Part shown: positions 54,291-62,073 of the stretch, in pieces
Position numbering within the stretch: the stretch's first letter is position 1
Layout: each line of letters starts with the position of its first letter
DNA from: Flavobacteriaceae bacterium NBU2973
GTDB taxonomy: Bacteria > Bacteroidota > Bacteroidia > Flavobacteriales > Flavobacteriaceae
Direction: 5' to 3'
NCBI GenBank assembly: GCA_026162565.1
Contig: JAOEIQ010000005.1
Span: forward strand, 1-64,000
Length of the DNA: 64,000 bases
The notes under the pieces: model-generated
The model's database searches: none
What the model was told of the DNA's origin: nothing
Seen by the model: the letters and a program-made list of their open reading frames with translations, nothing else
Program-made: the position numbers and the translations under genes

Positions 54291-56900
54291 TTATGATTTT
54301 TTATTTCTATACAGTGACTTATCGACACATGTTTCCATTTTATCAGTATCTAAATCTAAACCTATAAATTTATTTATTTTTAGAATTTCCTCTTCTGGTT
54401 TTGAAATAACATCTTGGTAATCAACATAAATCATTTCTACTCCTGGTTCTTTATTTTTCCATAAATCAACTTGATTTAGATGCTTTTTATAAGACTCAAA
54501 AAGTTTTACTGGTAAAACATCTGGGTCTTTACCAATCATTTTTTGTTGAGATTTAACTACTTCTGTCAAATCTCTTTTCATGAAAATAACTTTGTAGCGA
54601 TATTTAGGGTCTAAAAATTTTAATAAAGGAGCGACTATTTTAACCGATTTATTTTGCGCTTTATTTAGCCATGAGTTATCCTTGTGAATTGACATGACAG
54701 GATCATATTCAAAATACCCTTTAGGATTTGAAATATCAGCTTTTCTATTATTATCGGTTAATATTTCAAGGCCACCTTTTTCTAACATTTGCATCATTAA
54801 TGATGTGCCTGATCTAGGTAAGCCTGAAACTACTACTATTTGATCTTCTTTATATTTAAATTCAGATTTATCTAGAAAAGAATTAGAGTTATTATCGAAC
54901 TTATCATCAATATTCTCAATGGCAGCCTCTGCTCTATGATGCTTTTTAGGTTTTAAACTGCTTGCTGTTTGGTAAGCAATTTTAGCATTTTCTAAATCTC
55001 CCATTTTCTCTAATGCCTCTCCTAATGTGTAGTGTGCATCTGGATAATATTTAACTAATTCTATTGCTGTTAACGCATGTTCCGCCGCTTCTTCATAATC
55101 TCCTAATTGAATTAAAGTAGTAGCGAGAGCTTGATGGAATTTTGACCTATCAACTTCCATGGCTAGAGCTTGTTCAAAAGCAATTTTAGCATTTTCAAAC
55201 CTGTTTAATTGCCCATAGATTTTTCCTATTTGATAGTATATCTCTGCTTTTGGTCTTTTTTCTATTGCATGTTCTAAAAGCTTAAGAGCCTTATTAACTT
55301 TTCCTTTACTGATTAATATTTTAGCTTCAGAAACGTATGTTGTGTCTTCAAATTTTTTATCAAGCTTTCTTAATTGTTTTAAATAATATTCAGCTTGTTT
55401 AAAATCGTTAGTATTTAAGCTGATTGTCAGCAAATCCATATAAAATGGAATTTTATCTACAACATCGTCTCCTATTTTAAAACCTTGTTGTTTTAAATTT
55501 TCACCTTTTTTACTTTCAAAATCACTTTCAAAATATTTAGGATAGTCATCTTCAATTAACTCTAGTAATATCTCTAAAGCGTTTTCAAAATCTCCTTTAC
55601 CAATAAAAACTCTAGCAAGATTATGCTTTAAATCACATTTAGTTTTTAATACTGCTATTTCAATTTTTTCATCAGGTTTATCTATATAACCTAAATCAAC
55701 CAATTGTTTCATTGTTTCTTCATCATCTAAAATATCCGATTCATTAGAGTTAGTTAATTGGGCAAAATCACCTTTAATGTTCTCCCAACTATCTATATAT
55801 TTTGGTTTTTCTGAATTAGTAAAAATATCTAATGCCACATTTCCATCCATATCCTTACCTACTGGTAATCCAAACATGTGCAAAATAGTTGGAGCAATAT
55901 CTATTAAACCTAAACCAAAAACTTTTTCATTTTTTTTAATATTAGGTCCAGCTGCTACAAATATCCCAAATTGTCGATGCTCTAAAGCTGGAGCTGCAGG
56001 ATATTTAGGCATTTTTATAATACGTTTATTTCCTGATTCAAAACCATGATCAGACATAATAATTACTGTGGTATCCTCATCTATTAAATCTAATTTACGT
56101 GCTAGCATCATATCTTGAATTCTGTATGAACTAACAACTGCATCTTGGTAGATGTCAAATAAATCTTGAGGTGTTTGTTCTAATTTAGGCGGATGAAATT
56201 TCATGAAAGCATGACAAAAATGATCTATTAAATCGTAATAAACTGCCATGAAATCCCATTCTGTAGTTCGCATTATATTGGTAGCTGCCGCGTGTACTGA
56301 AGAGCTTTCTGCCAACATTTTAGCAAATGTTTGTAACCGCTTATCTTTTTCTTGGTCTATTTCTGCGGCTTTAGGTATACATGGTAAAATATGATTATTC
56401 GTAATTTCGTTAGGAAAAACACGTAAATCCTGAATCTCTTTAGTTAAACTCTCTGGATGAATTGTTCCCTTAACTATTGGACTCTTTTTACTTGGGTCTA
56501 AACTTACTTTTTGAAATTTATCAGATACTACAACTCCATTAATTGGTTCTGCAGGAAAACTTGGCCACCAACCTACTAAATTACTTTTGTAACCTTTGTA
56601 ATGTAAGATATTCCATAAGGCTTTTGCCTTTCTTGAATTAGTAGTTACAGGACGAATACCTTTAGTATCTGGTGTTACTTCAATAAAACCTAAAACACCA
56701 TGTTTGTCAGGTGTTTTCCCTGTTGCTACAGAAGACCATAACATTGGGGAATAAGGCGGATTCATAGTACTCATATTACCATATACACCTCTATCTATAA
56801 CACTTTTTAAGGCTGGCATTTGACCTTTAGCAATTAATGGCCCAATTATCTCCCAATCTGCAGCATCCCAGCCAATTAATAATACCTTATTTTTTTTCAT
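54291..56900 (-). CDS. Phosphodiesterase - TPR - sulfotransferase fusion protein
   Basis: 869 residues in three parts. Residues 1-360 are an alkaline-phosphatase-superfamily phosphodiesterase (PF01663-like): Asp12 (GWDAADW), nucleophile position Ser51 (YSPMLWSSVATG), Asp223/Asp226/His227/His230 (YYDLIDHFCHAF), Asp284/His285 (SDHGFES) and His308. All metal ligands are present. Residues about 415-665 are TPR units (KAEIYYQIGKIYGQLNRFENA; YYPDAHYTLGEALEKMGD). Residues about 685-869 are a sulfotransferase: 5'-PSB loop GLPRSGTSLMM (693-703), Arg776 and Ser784 spaced 8. No signal peptide, so both enzymes face the cytoplasm. Substrates unknown. It is preceded by an overlapping 53-aa gene. Confidence 0.85.
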   Translation of the reverse strand: MKKNKVLLIGWDAADWEIIGPLIAKGQMPALKSVIDRGVYGNMSTMNPPYSPMLWSSVATGKTPDKHGVLGFIEVTPDTKGIRPVTTNSRKAKALWNILHYKGYKSNLVGWWPSFPAEPINGVVVSDKFQKVSLDPSKKSPIVKGTIHPESLTKEIQDLRVFPNEITNNHILPCIPKAAEIDQEKDKRLQTFAKMLAESSSVHAAATNIMRTTEWDFMAVYYDLIDHFCHAFMKFHPPKLEQTPQDLFDIYQDAVVSSYRIQDMMLARKLDLIDEDTTVIIMSDHGFESGNKRIIKMPKYPAAPALEHRQFGIFVAAGPNIKKNEKVFGLGLIDIAPTILHMFGLPVGKDMDGNVALDIFTNSEKPKYIDSWENIKGDFAQLTNSNESDILDDEETMKQLVDLGYIDKPDEKIEIAVLKTKCDLKHNLARVFIGKGDFENALEILLELIEDDYPKYFESDFESKKGENLKQQGFKIGDDVVDKIPFYMDLLTISLNTNDFKQAEYYLKQLRKLDKKFEDTTYVSEAKILISKGKVNKALKLLEHAIEKRPKAEIYYQIGKIYGQLNRFENAKIAFEQALAMEVDRSKFHQALATTLIQLGDYEEAAEHALTAIELVKYYPDAHYTLGEALEKMGDLENAKIAYQTASSLKPKKHHRAEAAIENIDDKFDNNSNSFLDKSEFKYKEDQIVVVSGLPRSGTSLMMQMLEKGGLEILTDNNRKADISNPKGYFEYDPVMSIHKDNSWLNKAQNKSVKIVAPLLKFLDPKYRYKVIFMKRDLTEVVKSQQKMIGKDPDVLPVKLFESYKKHLNQVDLWKNKEPGVEMIYVDYQDVISKPEEEILKINKFIGLDLDTDKMETCVDKSLYRNKKS

Positions 56901-57048
56901 TTGATTTATTTTTATCTCTTGCCTCTCTCTTTACTTTACGCCAAGCCCTTAAACCAATATCACCAAGTGCTAAAAGCCCTAATGATCCTTCTAAAGGTAT
57001 ATTATATTTTGAATTTACTGAATTAGACTCTTTGTTTTCTCTGTTCAT
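56887..57048 (-). CDS. 53-residue protein with PID/PEP-CTERM-like motif
   Basis: A frame read directly from the DNA: ATG at 57048, stop at 56887, overlapping the fusion-protein start by 14 bases, so the two are coupled. After a polar N-terminus (MNRENKESNSVNSKYN) comes IPLEGSLGLLALGDIGLRA and then WRKVKREARDKNKSNEKK. Motif, short hydrophobic stretch and basic tail resemble C-terminal sorting domains of the PEP-CTERM or PID-CTERM type, but there is no signal peptide and the hydrophobic part is short with an Asp in it. Real gene is likely; the sorting role is speculative. Confidence 0.6.
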   Translation of the reverse strand: MNRENKESNSVNSKYNIPLEGSLGLLALGDIGLRAWRKVKREARDKNKSNEKK

Positions 57049-57135
57049 AAATGCCCGCTATTTTTTGGATAGTTGTAAATAATTAATATATTGTGAGTTA
57101 CTGAAACAAAACTAATAAATTAATACGTAATCCAT

Positions 57136-57987
57136 ATGAAAAAAACTACTCTTAAACATTCTAAATCATTAACTAAAAAACTCTCGAAATACGGAGCTTT
57201 ATCTGCTGCTATTGCAGGTATTGCTGATGCTAGTGGTCAAGTAGTATTTACTAATATTACGCCCGACTTTGTTGGTACAGATGTTTTTGTTGGTTTAGAT
57301 TTAAATAATGACGGAACTTTTGATTTTATTCTAGGTGAAGGAACTAACGGTAATTATGTGATAATTGATGCTTATCAAAATGCAGCAGGAAACTCTTGGT
57401 TAGGATCACAACCTGGCGGTTACAATTACCCCTTTGCATTAGGTAATGGTGTAACTATTAGTTCTGGGCAAGCCACATGGTTTGCTGGTGATACAGATAT
57501 AGGATCGATGTACAACTTTGTAGGAACTTTGAACTTTAATAGTTGCTATTCTGGCGCTGGCGCCAGTAATTGGTGTGGTGTTACCGATAGATTTTTAGGA
57601 TTACGATTTACTGTTGGAGCAGACGTACATTATGGTTGGGCACACCTAGATGTTAATGCTGCTGGTACAGAATTTACAGTTAAAGGTTATGCATATGAGC
57701 AAACTCCCGGAGCACCTATTACTACAGATACAACGCTATCGTTAGACGCTGAAAACCCGCTTGAAAAAACAAAAGTTGTTGCCTTAAACAAAAGTATAGG
57801 CTTGTACAATTTAGCTGAATCAACTAACTATACATTATACAATATGTCTGGACAAAAAGTATTAGAAGGTTCTACCAACCTTAATACTTATGTGATTGAA
57901 GCAAATTCTGTTTCTTCTGGTGTTTATATTATAGAAGTTAGAGATAATCAAACAAATACAATGATTAAAAAGAAAATTGTTTTATAG
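57136..57987 (+). CDS. T9SS type A-sorted secreted protein
   Basis: 283 residues. The last 75 or so residues are a type A T9SS C-terminal domain: LYNLAESTNYTLYNMSGQKV, then NTYVIEANSVSSGVYIIEVRD and the terminal KKKIVL. The middle has a beta-rich domain (NITPDFVGTDVFVGLDLNNDGTFDF, FLGLRFTVGADVHYGWAHLDV) common in flavobacterial surface proteins. The N-terminus is odd: a basic stretch of about 18 residues and then a weakly hydrophobic YGALSAAIAGIADASGQ in place of a strong signal peptide. It depends on the GldKLMN machine for secretion. Divergent from the 53-aa gene. Confidence 0.85.
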   Translation: MKKTTLKHSKSLTKKLSKYGALSAAIAGIADASGQVVFTNITPDFVGTDVFVGLDLNNDGTFDFILGEGTNGNYVIIDAYQNAAGNSWLGSQPGGYNYPFALGNGVTISSGQATWFAGDTDIGSMYNFVGTLNFNSCYSGAGASNWCGVTDRFLGLRFTVGADVHYGWAHLDVNAAGTEFTVKGYAYEQTPGAPITTDTTLSLDAENPLEKTKVVALNKSIGLYNLAESTNYTLYNMSGQKVLEGSTNLNTYVIEANSVSSGVYIIEVRDNQTNTMIKKKIVL

Positions 57988-58002
57988 TAATATTAAAAAC
58001 GT

Positions 58003-58034
58003 AAAAAAAGCCTTCAACATTGAAGGCTTTTTTT
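58003..58034. terminator. Bidirectional terminator between the T9SS cargo gene and rlmN
   Basis: Perfect inverted repeat AAAAAAAGCCTTCAA (58003-58017) and its complement (58020-58034), with T runs on both sides. It serves the plus-strand gene ending at 57987 and just touches the rlmN stop codon. Confidence 0.85.
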
Positions 58035-59073
58035 ATGCTTTATTGGCAAGTTGTCCACAAGCAGCATCAATATCTTTTCCTCGACTTCTCCTTACATTAA
58101 CCACGATTCTATTCCTTTCTAATGTAGTTATATAATTCTCTAATGCTAGGTTAGAAGCTTGTTGATAGTCTCCATCATCAATAGGATTATACTCAATGAT
58201 ATTAACCTTACAAGGCACATATTTACAAAACTTAACAAGTGCATCAATATCTCTTTGAGAATCGTTAATTTCTTTCCAAACAACATATTCGTATGTAATT
58301 TGTCGCTTGGTTTTGGCATACCAATACTCTAATGCTTCTCTTAAATCCTCTAAAGGAAAATGCTCATTGAAAGGCATAATAGAAGTACGAACCTCATCTA
58401 TTGCCGAATGCAATGACACAGCTAAATTAAACTTAACCTGATCATCTGCCATTTTTTTAATCATTTTAGGTACTCCAGAAGTCGATACAACAATTCGTTT
58501 AGGAGACATACCTAATCCTTCAGGTGATGTAATTTTTTCTATAGATTTTAAAACATTATTATAGTTCATTAATGGTTCGCCCATTCCCATAAAAACTATA
58601 TTAGATAAAGGCCGATTATGATACAATTTACTTTGTTGATCAATTACTACAACCTGATCGTAAATCTCATCTGGATTGAGGTTACGCATTCGTTTTAATC
58701 TTGAAGTAGCACAGAATTTACAATCTAAACTGCAACCTACTTGGCTAGATACACAAGCTGTCGTTCTAGTGTCTGTAGGAATTAATACAGATTCTACTGT
58801 TAGACCATCATGAAGCTTAACCGCATTTTTTATAGTGCCATCATTGCTTCGTTGCATGGCATCAACGCGAATATGATTAATCACAAAATTCTCTTCAAGC
58901 ATTTGTCGAGTTTCAAGAGATATATTAGTCATATCCTCAAAATCATGAGCAGCTTTTTTCCAAAGCCATTCATAAACTTGATTACCTCTAAATGCTTTAT
59001 CACCTTGTTTTACAAAAAACTCTCGAAGTTGATCTTTTGTGAGCGATCTTATATCTTTCTTTTTAGATGTCAT
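58033..59073 (-). CDS. rlmN: 23S rRNA (A2503-C2) / tRNA (A37-C2) methyltransferase RlmN
   Basis: 346 residues from MTSKKKDIRSLTKDQLREF. The frame has an ATG 24 codons upstream, but that stretch reads into the GCCTCC repeat hairpin, so the nearer ATG is chosen. Radical-SAM motif GCSLDCKFCATS (CxxxCxxC), GMGEPLMNYNNVL, VSTSGVPKMI, AVSLHSA and the C-terminal cysteine in DIDAACGQLANK that carries the methyl group are all visible. It methylates A2503 of 23S rRNA and A37 of certain tRNAs. Confidence 0.95.
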   Translation of the reverse strand: MTSKKKDIRSLTKDQLREFFVKQGDKAFRGNQVYEWLWKKAAHDFEDMTNISLETRQMLEENFVINHIRVDAMQRSNDGTIKNAVKLHDGLTVESVLIPTDTRTTACVSSQVGCSLDCKFCATSRLKRMRNLNPDEIYDQVVVIDQQSKLYHNRPLSNIVFMGMGEPLMNYNNVLKSIEKITSPEGLGMSPKRIVVSTSGVPKMIKKMADDQVKFNLAVSLHSAIDEVRTSIMPFNEHFPLEDLREALEYWYAKTKRQITYEYVVWKEINDSQRDIDALVKFCKYVPCKVNIIEYNPIDDGDYQQASNLALENYITTLERNRIVVNVRRSRGKDIDAACGQLANKA

Positions 59074-59106
59074 ACTATTTACAAAAGTAGGTAAATGACT
59101 AAATAC

Positions 59107-59175
59107 AAAAAAGCCTCCAAATTTCGCCCAGTTCAAGAACCTCACTACTCAGCTCAATGACTATGGAGGCTCTTT
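59107..59175 (-). terminator. Terminator of queA, GCCTCC hairpin repeat with enlarged loop
   Basis: AGCCTCCA (59112-59119) pairs with TGGAGGCT (59164-59171), then T's follow on the minus strand. The loop is 44 bases and contains the AATTTCG start and the CTCAATGACTA end of the loop seen at 50688, with unrelated sequence between them. Confidence 0.65.
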
Positions 59176-59195
59176 ATTTATATCATTTTGTAATA

Positions 59196-60245
59196 TTAAA
59201 TAATTAACATGGCATCGCCATAGCTGTAAAACTTATACTTTTCTTTTACAGCTTCATCGTAAGCTTTCTTTACAAAATCGTGACCTGCAAAAGCTGCAGT
59301 CATCATTAATAGTGTTGACTTCGGTGTATGGAAATTAGTAATCATGGAATTGGCAATACTAAAGTCGTAAGGAGGAAAAATGAATTTATTGGTCCAACCT
59401 TCGTAATCATTAAGTGTTCCGTTTGAAGATACGGAACTTTCAATAGCTCTCATTACAGTTGTTCCAACAGCACACACACGTTTTTTTCTTGCTTTACCTT
59501 CATTTACAATTCTTGCAGCTTCTTCAGTCACTGTAATTTCTTCACTATCCATTTTGTGCTTGGATAAGTCTTCTACTTCAACTGGATTAAATGTGCCTAG
59601 ACCAACATGCAGTGTGATTTCAGCGAAATTTATACCTTTAATTTCAAGACGCTTTAATAAGTGTTTAGAAAAATGCATACCTGCAGTTGGCGCAGCTACA
59701 GCTCCTTCTTTTTTAGCATAAATGGTTTGGTAACGCTCTTGATCTTCTGGTTCTACTTCTCTTTTAATGTACTTTGGTAAAGGTGTCTCACCAAGTTCTG
59801 TTAGTTTATTTCTAAATTCTCTATAAGAACCGTCATATAAAAAACGTAGCGTTCTTCCTCTAGAAGTTGTATTATCAATTACTTCAGCCACTAAAGTTTC
59901 ATCATCTCCAAAGTAAAGCTTATTTCCAATTCTAATTTTTCGTGCTGGATCTACAAGTACATCCCAAAGACGTTGATCGGCATTAAGCTCTCGTAATAAA
60001 AATACTTCTATACGTGCTCCGGTTTTTTCTTTATTACCAAATAAACGTGCAGGAAACACTTTAGTATTATTTAAAATCATGACATCATCCTCTTCAAAAT
60101 AGTCGATAATGTCTTTAAATAATTTATGTTCTATGGTTTGTTTTTCTCTGTCTAAAACCATTAAACGTGCTTCATCCCTATTTTCTGATGGATATTCTGC
60201 TAATAAATCTTCTGGTAAATTAAAGTTAAAATGCGATAGCTTCAT
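59196..60245 (-). CDS. queA: S-adenosylmethionine:tRNA ribosyltransferase-isomerase QueA
   Basis: 349 residues from [20 protein letters not shown]; an ATG 9 codons upstream is rejected as it lacks the conserved start. Family segments are [56 protein letters not shown] and [11 protein letters not shown]. It converts preQ1-modified tRNA to epoxyqueuosine, penultimate step of queuosine synthesis. Follows aroA by 71 bases. Confidence 0.96.
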   Translation of the reverse strand: MKLSHFNFNLPEDLLAEYPSENRDEARLMVLDREKQTIEHKLFKDIIDYFEEDDVMILNNTKVFPARLFGNKEKTGARIEVFLLRELNADQRLWDVLVDPARKIRIGNKLYFGDDETLVAEVIDNTTSRGRTLRFLYDGSYREFRNKLTELGETPLPKYIKREVEPEDQERYQTIYAKKEGAVAAPTAGMHFSKHLLKRLEIKGINFAEITLHVGLGTFNPVEVEDLSKHKMDSEEITVTEEAARIVNEGKARKKRVCAVGTTVMRAIESSVSSNGTLNDYEGWTNKFIFPPYDFSIANSMITNFHTPKSTLLMMTAAFAGHDFVKKAYDEAVKEKYKFYSYGDAMLII

Positions 60246-60316
60246 GTAGTGAGTTATTTTTACGAGCTGCAAATATACAATCTCGATATGGGCGTTGTCA
60301 AGTATTTATGTAATTA

Positions 60317-61540
60317 TTATTGGTAAATTTTAAAACCTATAGTCTTTAAGTCTCTCCAAAAATCAGGATACGATTTTGAAACCACATCTGCATCTTTAAT
60401 TTTAATAGTTGTTTTTAATGCTATAGGTGCAAAGGCCATTGCCATTCTGTGATCGTTATAAGTTTCAATTTCTATATTTTCATTAACACTATTAGATGCA
60501 TCAAGAGTTAGTGAATTAGTAGTTATACTAACTGATCCTCCAAGTTTTTCAATTTCTACTTTTAAGGCTTCAAGTCTATCTGTTTCTTTAATTTTAAGTG
60601 TATGCAATCCTTTTAAAAAACATGACATTCCTAATCCAAAACAGGTAACAGCGATTGTTTGAGCAATATCAGGAGAATTAGAAAGGTCTAAATTAATTGA
60701 ATCTGAATGAGCTGAAACTTTTGAAAGCGTTATTGAATTATTAGTAAATTTAGTTTCTACTCCAAACAGCTTATAAATTTCAATTAGAGATGAATCTCCT
60801 TGCAACGAATTTTCTTTATAAGATGATAACGTAATTTGAGTTCCTTCTGGACTTAAAGCTATTATGCTATAAAAATAGGAAGCTGATGACCAATCGGACT
60901 CTACCACTAGTTTTGTTTTAGTTACTTGAGATTGTATTGACTTTACAGTTATGATATTACCTTTAAAATTAGTTTCAACTCCAATCTCGTTTAGCAGAGC
61001 AAGTGTCATGTTAATATAAGGCACAGACGTTATTTCACCATCTAACTCCAAAATAATTCCGTTTTGCATTTTAGAACCAACGAGTAACAAAGCAGAAATA
61101 TACTGACTGCTAACATTTGCCTGAAGAGTAACTTTATTCTTGTCTAAAACTTTCCCTTTTATATGTAAAGGAGGAAAGCCATCATTTTCTAGATACGTTA
61201 TTTCTGCCCCTAAATCCTGTAATGCATCTACTAAAATTTTTATAGGGCGCTCCTTCATTCTAGACGAACCTGTTATGGTAACTTCTCTATTTTTTTGAGT
61301 GGCAAAATAGGCTGTTAGAAATCGCATAGCTGTACCTGCATGATGAATATCTATAGCATCTGATTTAGATGACAAAGCTTTTTGCATGAGTTTAGAATCA
61401 TCTGAATTAGAGATATTTTCTATGTCAATGTCTGGGAATAGACTTTGTAATAATAATAAACGATTAGACTCACTTTTAGAGCCAGTAATCTTGATTAATT
61501 TATTATTTTTTATGTTGACTTTTTTAAGTTCTAAATTCAT
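60317..61540 (-). CDS. aroA: 3-phosphoshikimate 1-carboxyvinyltransferase (EPSP synthase)
   Basis: 407 residues, a little shorter than the proteobacterial enzyme. Active-site segments: TGSKSESNRLLLLQS (SxxxR), HHAGTAMRFLTAYF, TGSSRMKERPIKILVDAL, SSQYISALLLV, DSPDIAQT-like NSPDIAQTIAV, LKIKETDRLEAL and YNDHRMAMAFAPIAL. SSQ followed by Tyr is normal. It transfers enolpyruvate to shikimate 3-phosphate. The start overlaps the upstream small gene by 4 bases (ATGA). Confidence 0.95.
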   Translation of the reverse strand: MNLELKKVNIKNNKLIKITGSKSESNRLLLLQSLFPDIDIENISNSDDSKLMQKALSSKSDAIDIHHAGTAMRFLTAYFATQKNREVTITGSSRMKERPIKILVDALQDLGAEITYLENDGFPPLHIKGKVLDKNKVTLQANVSSQYISALLLVGSKMQNGIILELDGEITSVPYINMTLALLNEIGVETNFKGNIITVKSIQSQVTKTKLVVESDWSSASYFYSIIALSPEGTQITLSSYKENSLQGDSSLIEIYKLFGVETKFTNNSITLSKVSAHSDSINLDLSNSPDIAQTIAVTCFGLGMSCFLKGLHTLKIKETDRLEALKVEIEKLGGSVSITTNSLTLDASNSVNENIEIETYNDHRMAMAFAPIALKTTIKIKDADVVSKSYPDFWRDLKTIGFKIYQ

Positions 61541-61743
61541 TTAATAGAATTTCTATTTCTAAAAATAAACACGAAAATAATCGCTGTAAATAATGCCGTA
61601 AAGAAAGGGTTTTTAAAATCAATTATTGCATTGCTCCCTTGTAAAACTCTTATCATAGGAGTTAAGTTTGAGAATAAAAAATTTAACACAAACAAGACAA
61701 CAAAATTAAAGAGTAGAAAATTATACCAAGGTTTTAAATTCAT
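61537..61743 (-). CDS. Small two-helix membrane protein, hypothetical
   Basis: 68 residues. Two transmembrane helices (about 8-28 and 46-63) with a short loop, ending in basic RNRNSIK. It is tightly packed between the pyrophosphohydrolase gene (1-base gap) and aroA (ATGA overlap), so it is very likely translated. No family recognised. Confidence 0.62.
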   Translation of the reverse strand: MNLKPWYNFLLFNFVVLFVLNFLFSNLTPMIRVLQGSNAIIDFKNPFFTALFTAIIFVFIFRNRNSIK

Positions 61744-61744
61744 A

Positions 61745-62071
61745 CTACTTTAATTTTTGGTTATTGTGATGCCTATCGTGATCACGTTTGGTTTTTTTAT
61801 CCATTTTTTTGTCAAACGCTTTTTGTAAATCTATTCCTGTTTGATTTGCTAAACATAATACAACAAAAACAACATCTGCTAACTCTTCTCCAAGATCTTT
61901 ATCTTTATCACTGTCTTTTTCGCTTTGCTCGCCATATCGTCGTGCAATTATCCGAGCAACTTCTCCAACCTCTTCAGTTAATTGAGCCATATTTGTAAGC
62001 TCGTTAAAATAACGCACTCCATGTTCTTGTATCCAATTATCTACTGCTTTTTGAGCGTCTTGTATATTCAT
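61745..62071 (-). CDS. MazG-like nucleotide pyrophosphohydrolase
   Basis: 108 residues. The all-alpha NTP-PPase motif is present: LTEEVGEVARIIARRYG (EExxE) and LGEELADVVFVVLCLANQTGIDL (ExxD). The C-terminus is rich in His, Lys and Asp. Such enzymes hydrolyse dNTPs or modified nucleotides to monophosphates. Follows the DUF3857 gene by 2 bases. Confidence 0.87.
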   Translation of the reverse strand: MNIQDAQKAVDNWIQEHGVRYFNELTNMAQLTEEVGEVARIIARRYGEQSEKDSDKDKDLGEELADVVFVVLCLANQTGIDLQKAFDKKMDKKTKRDHDRHHNNQKLK

Positions 62072-62073
62072 TA

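Noticed and set aside
56837-57082. Plus-strand frame opposite the 53-aa gene
   Set aside because: It overlaps two minus-strand genes; the minus-strand frame has a coupled stop/start and recognisable composition.
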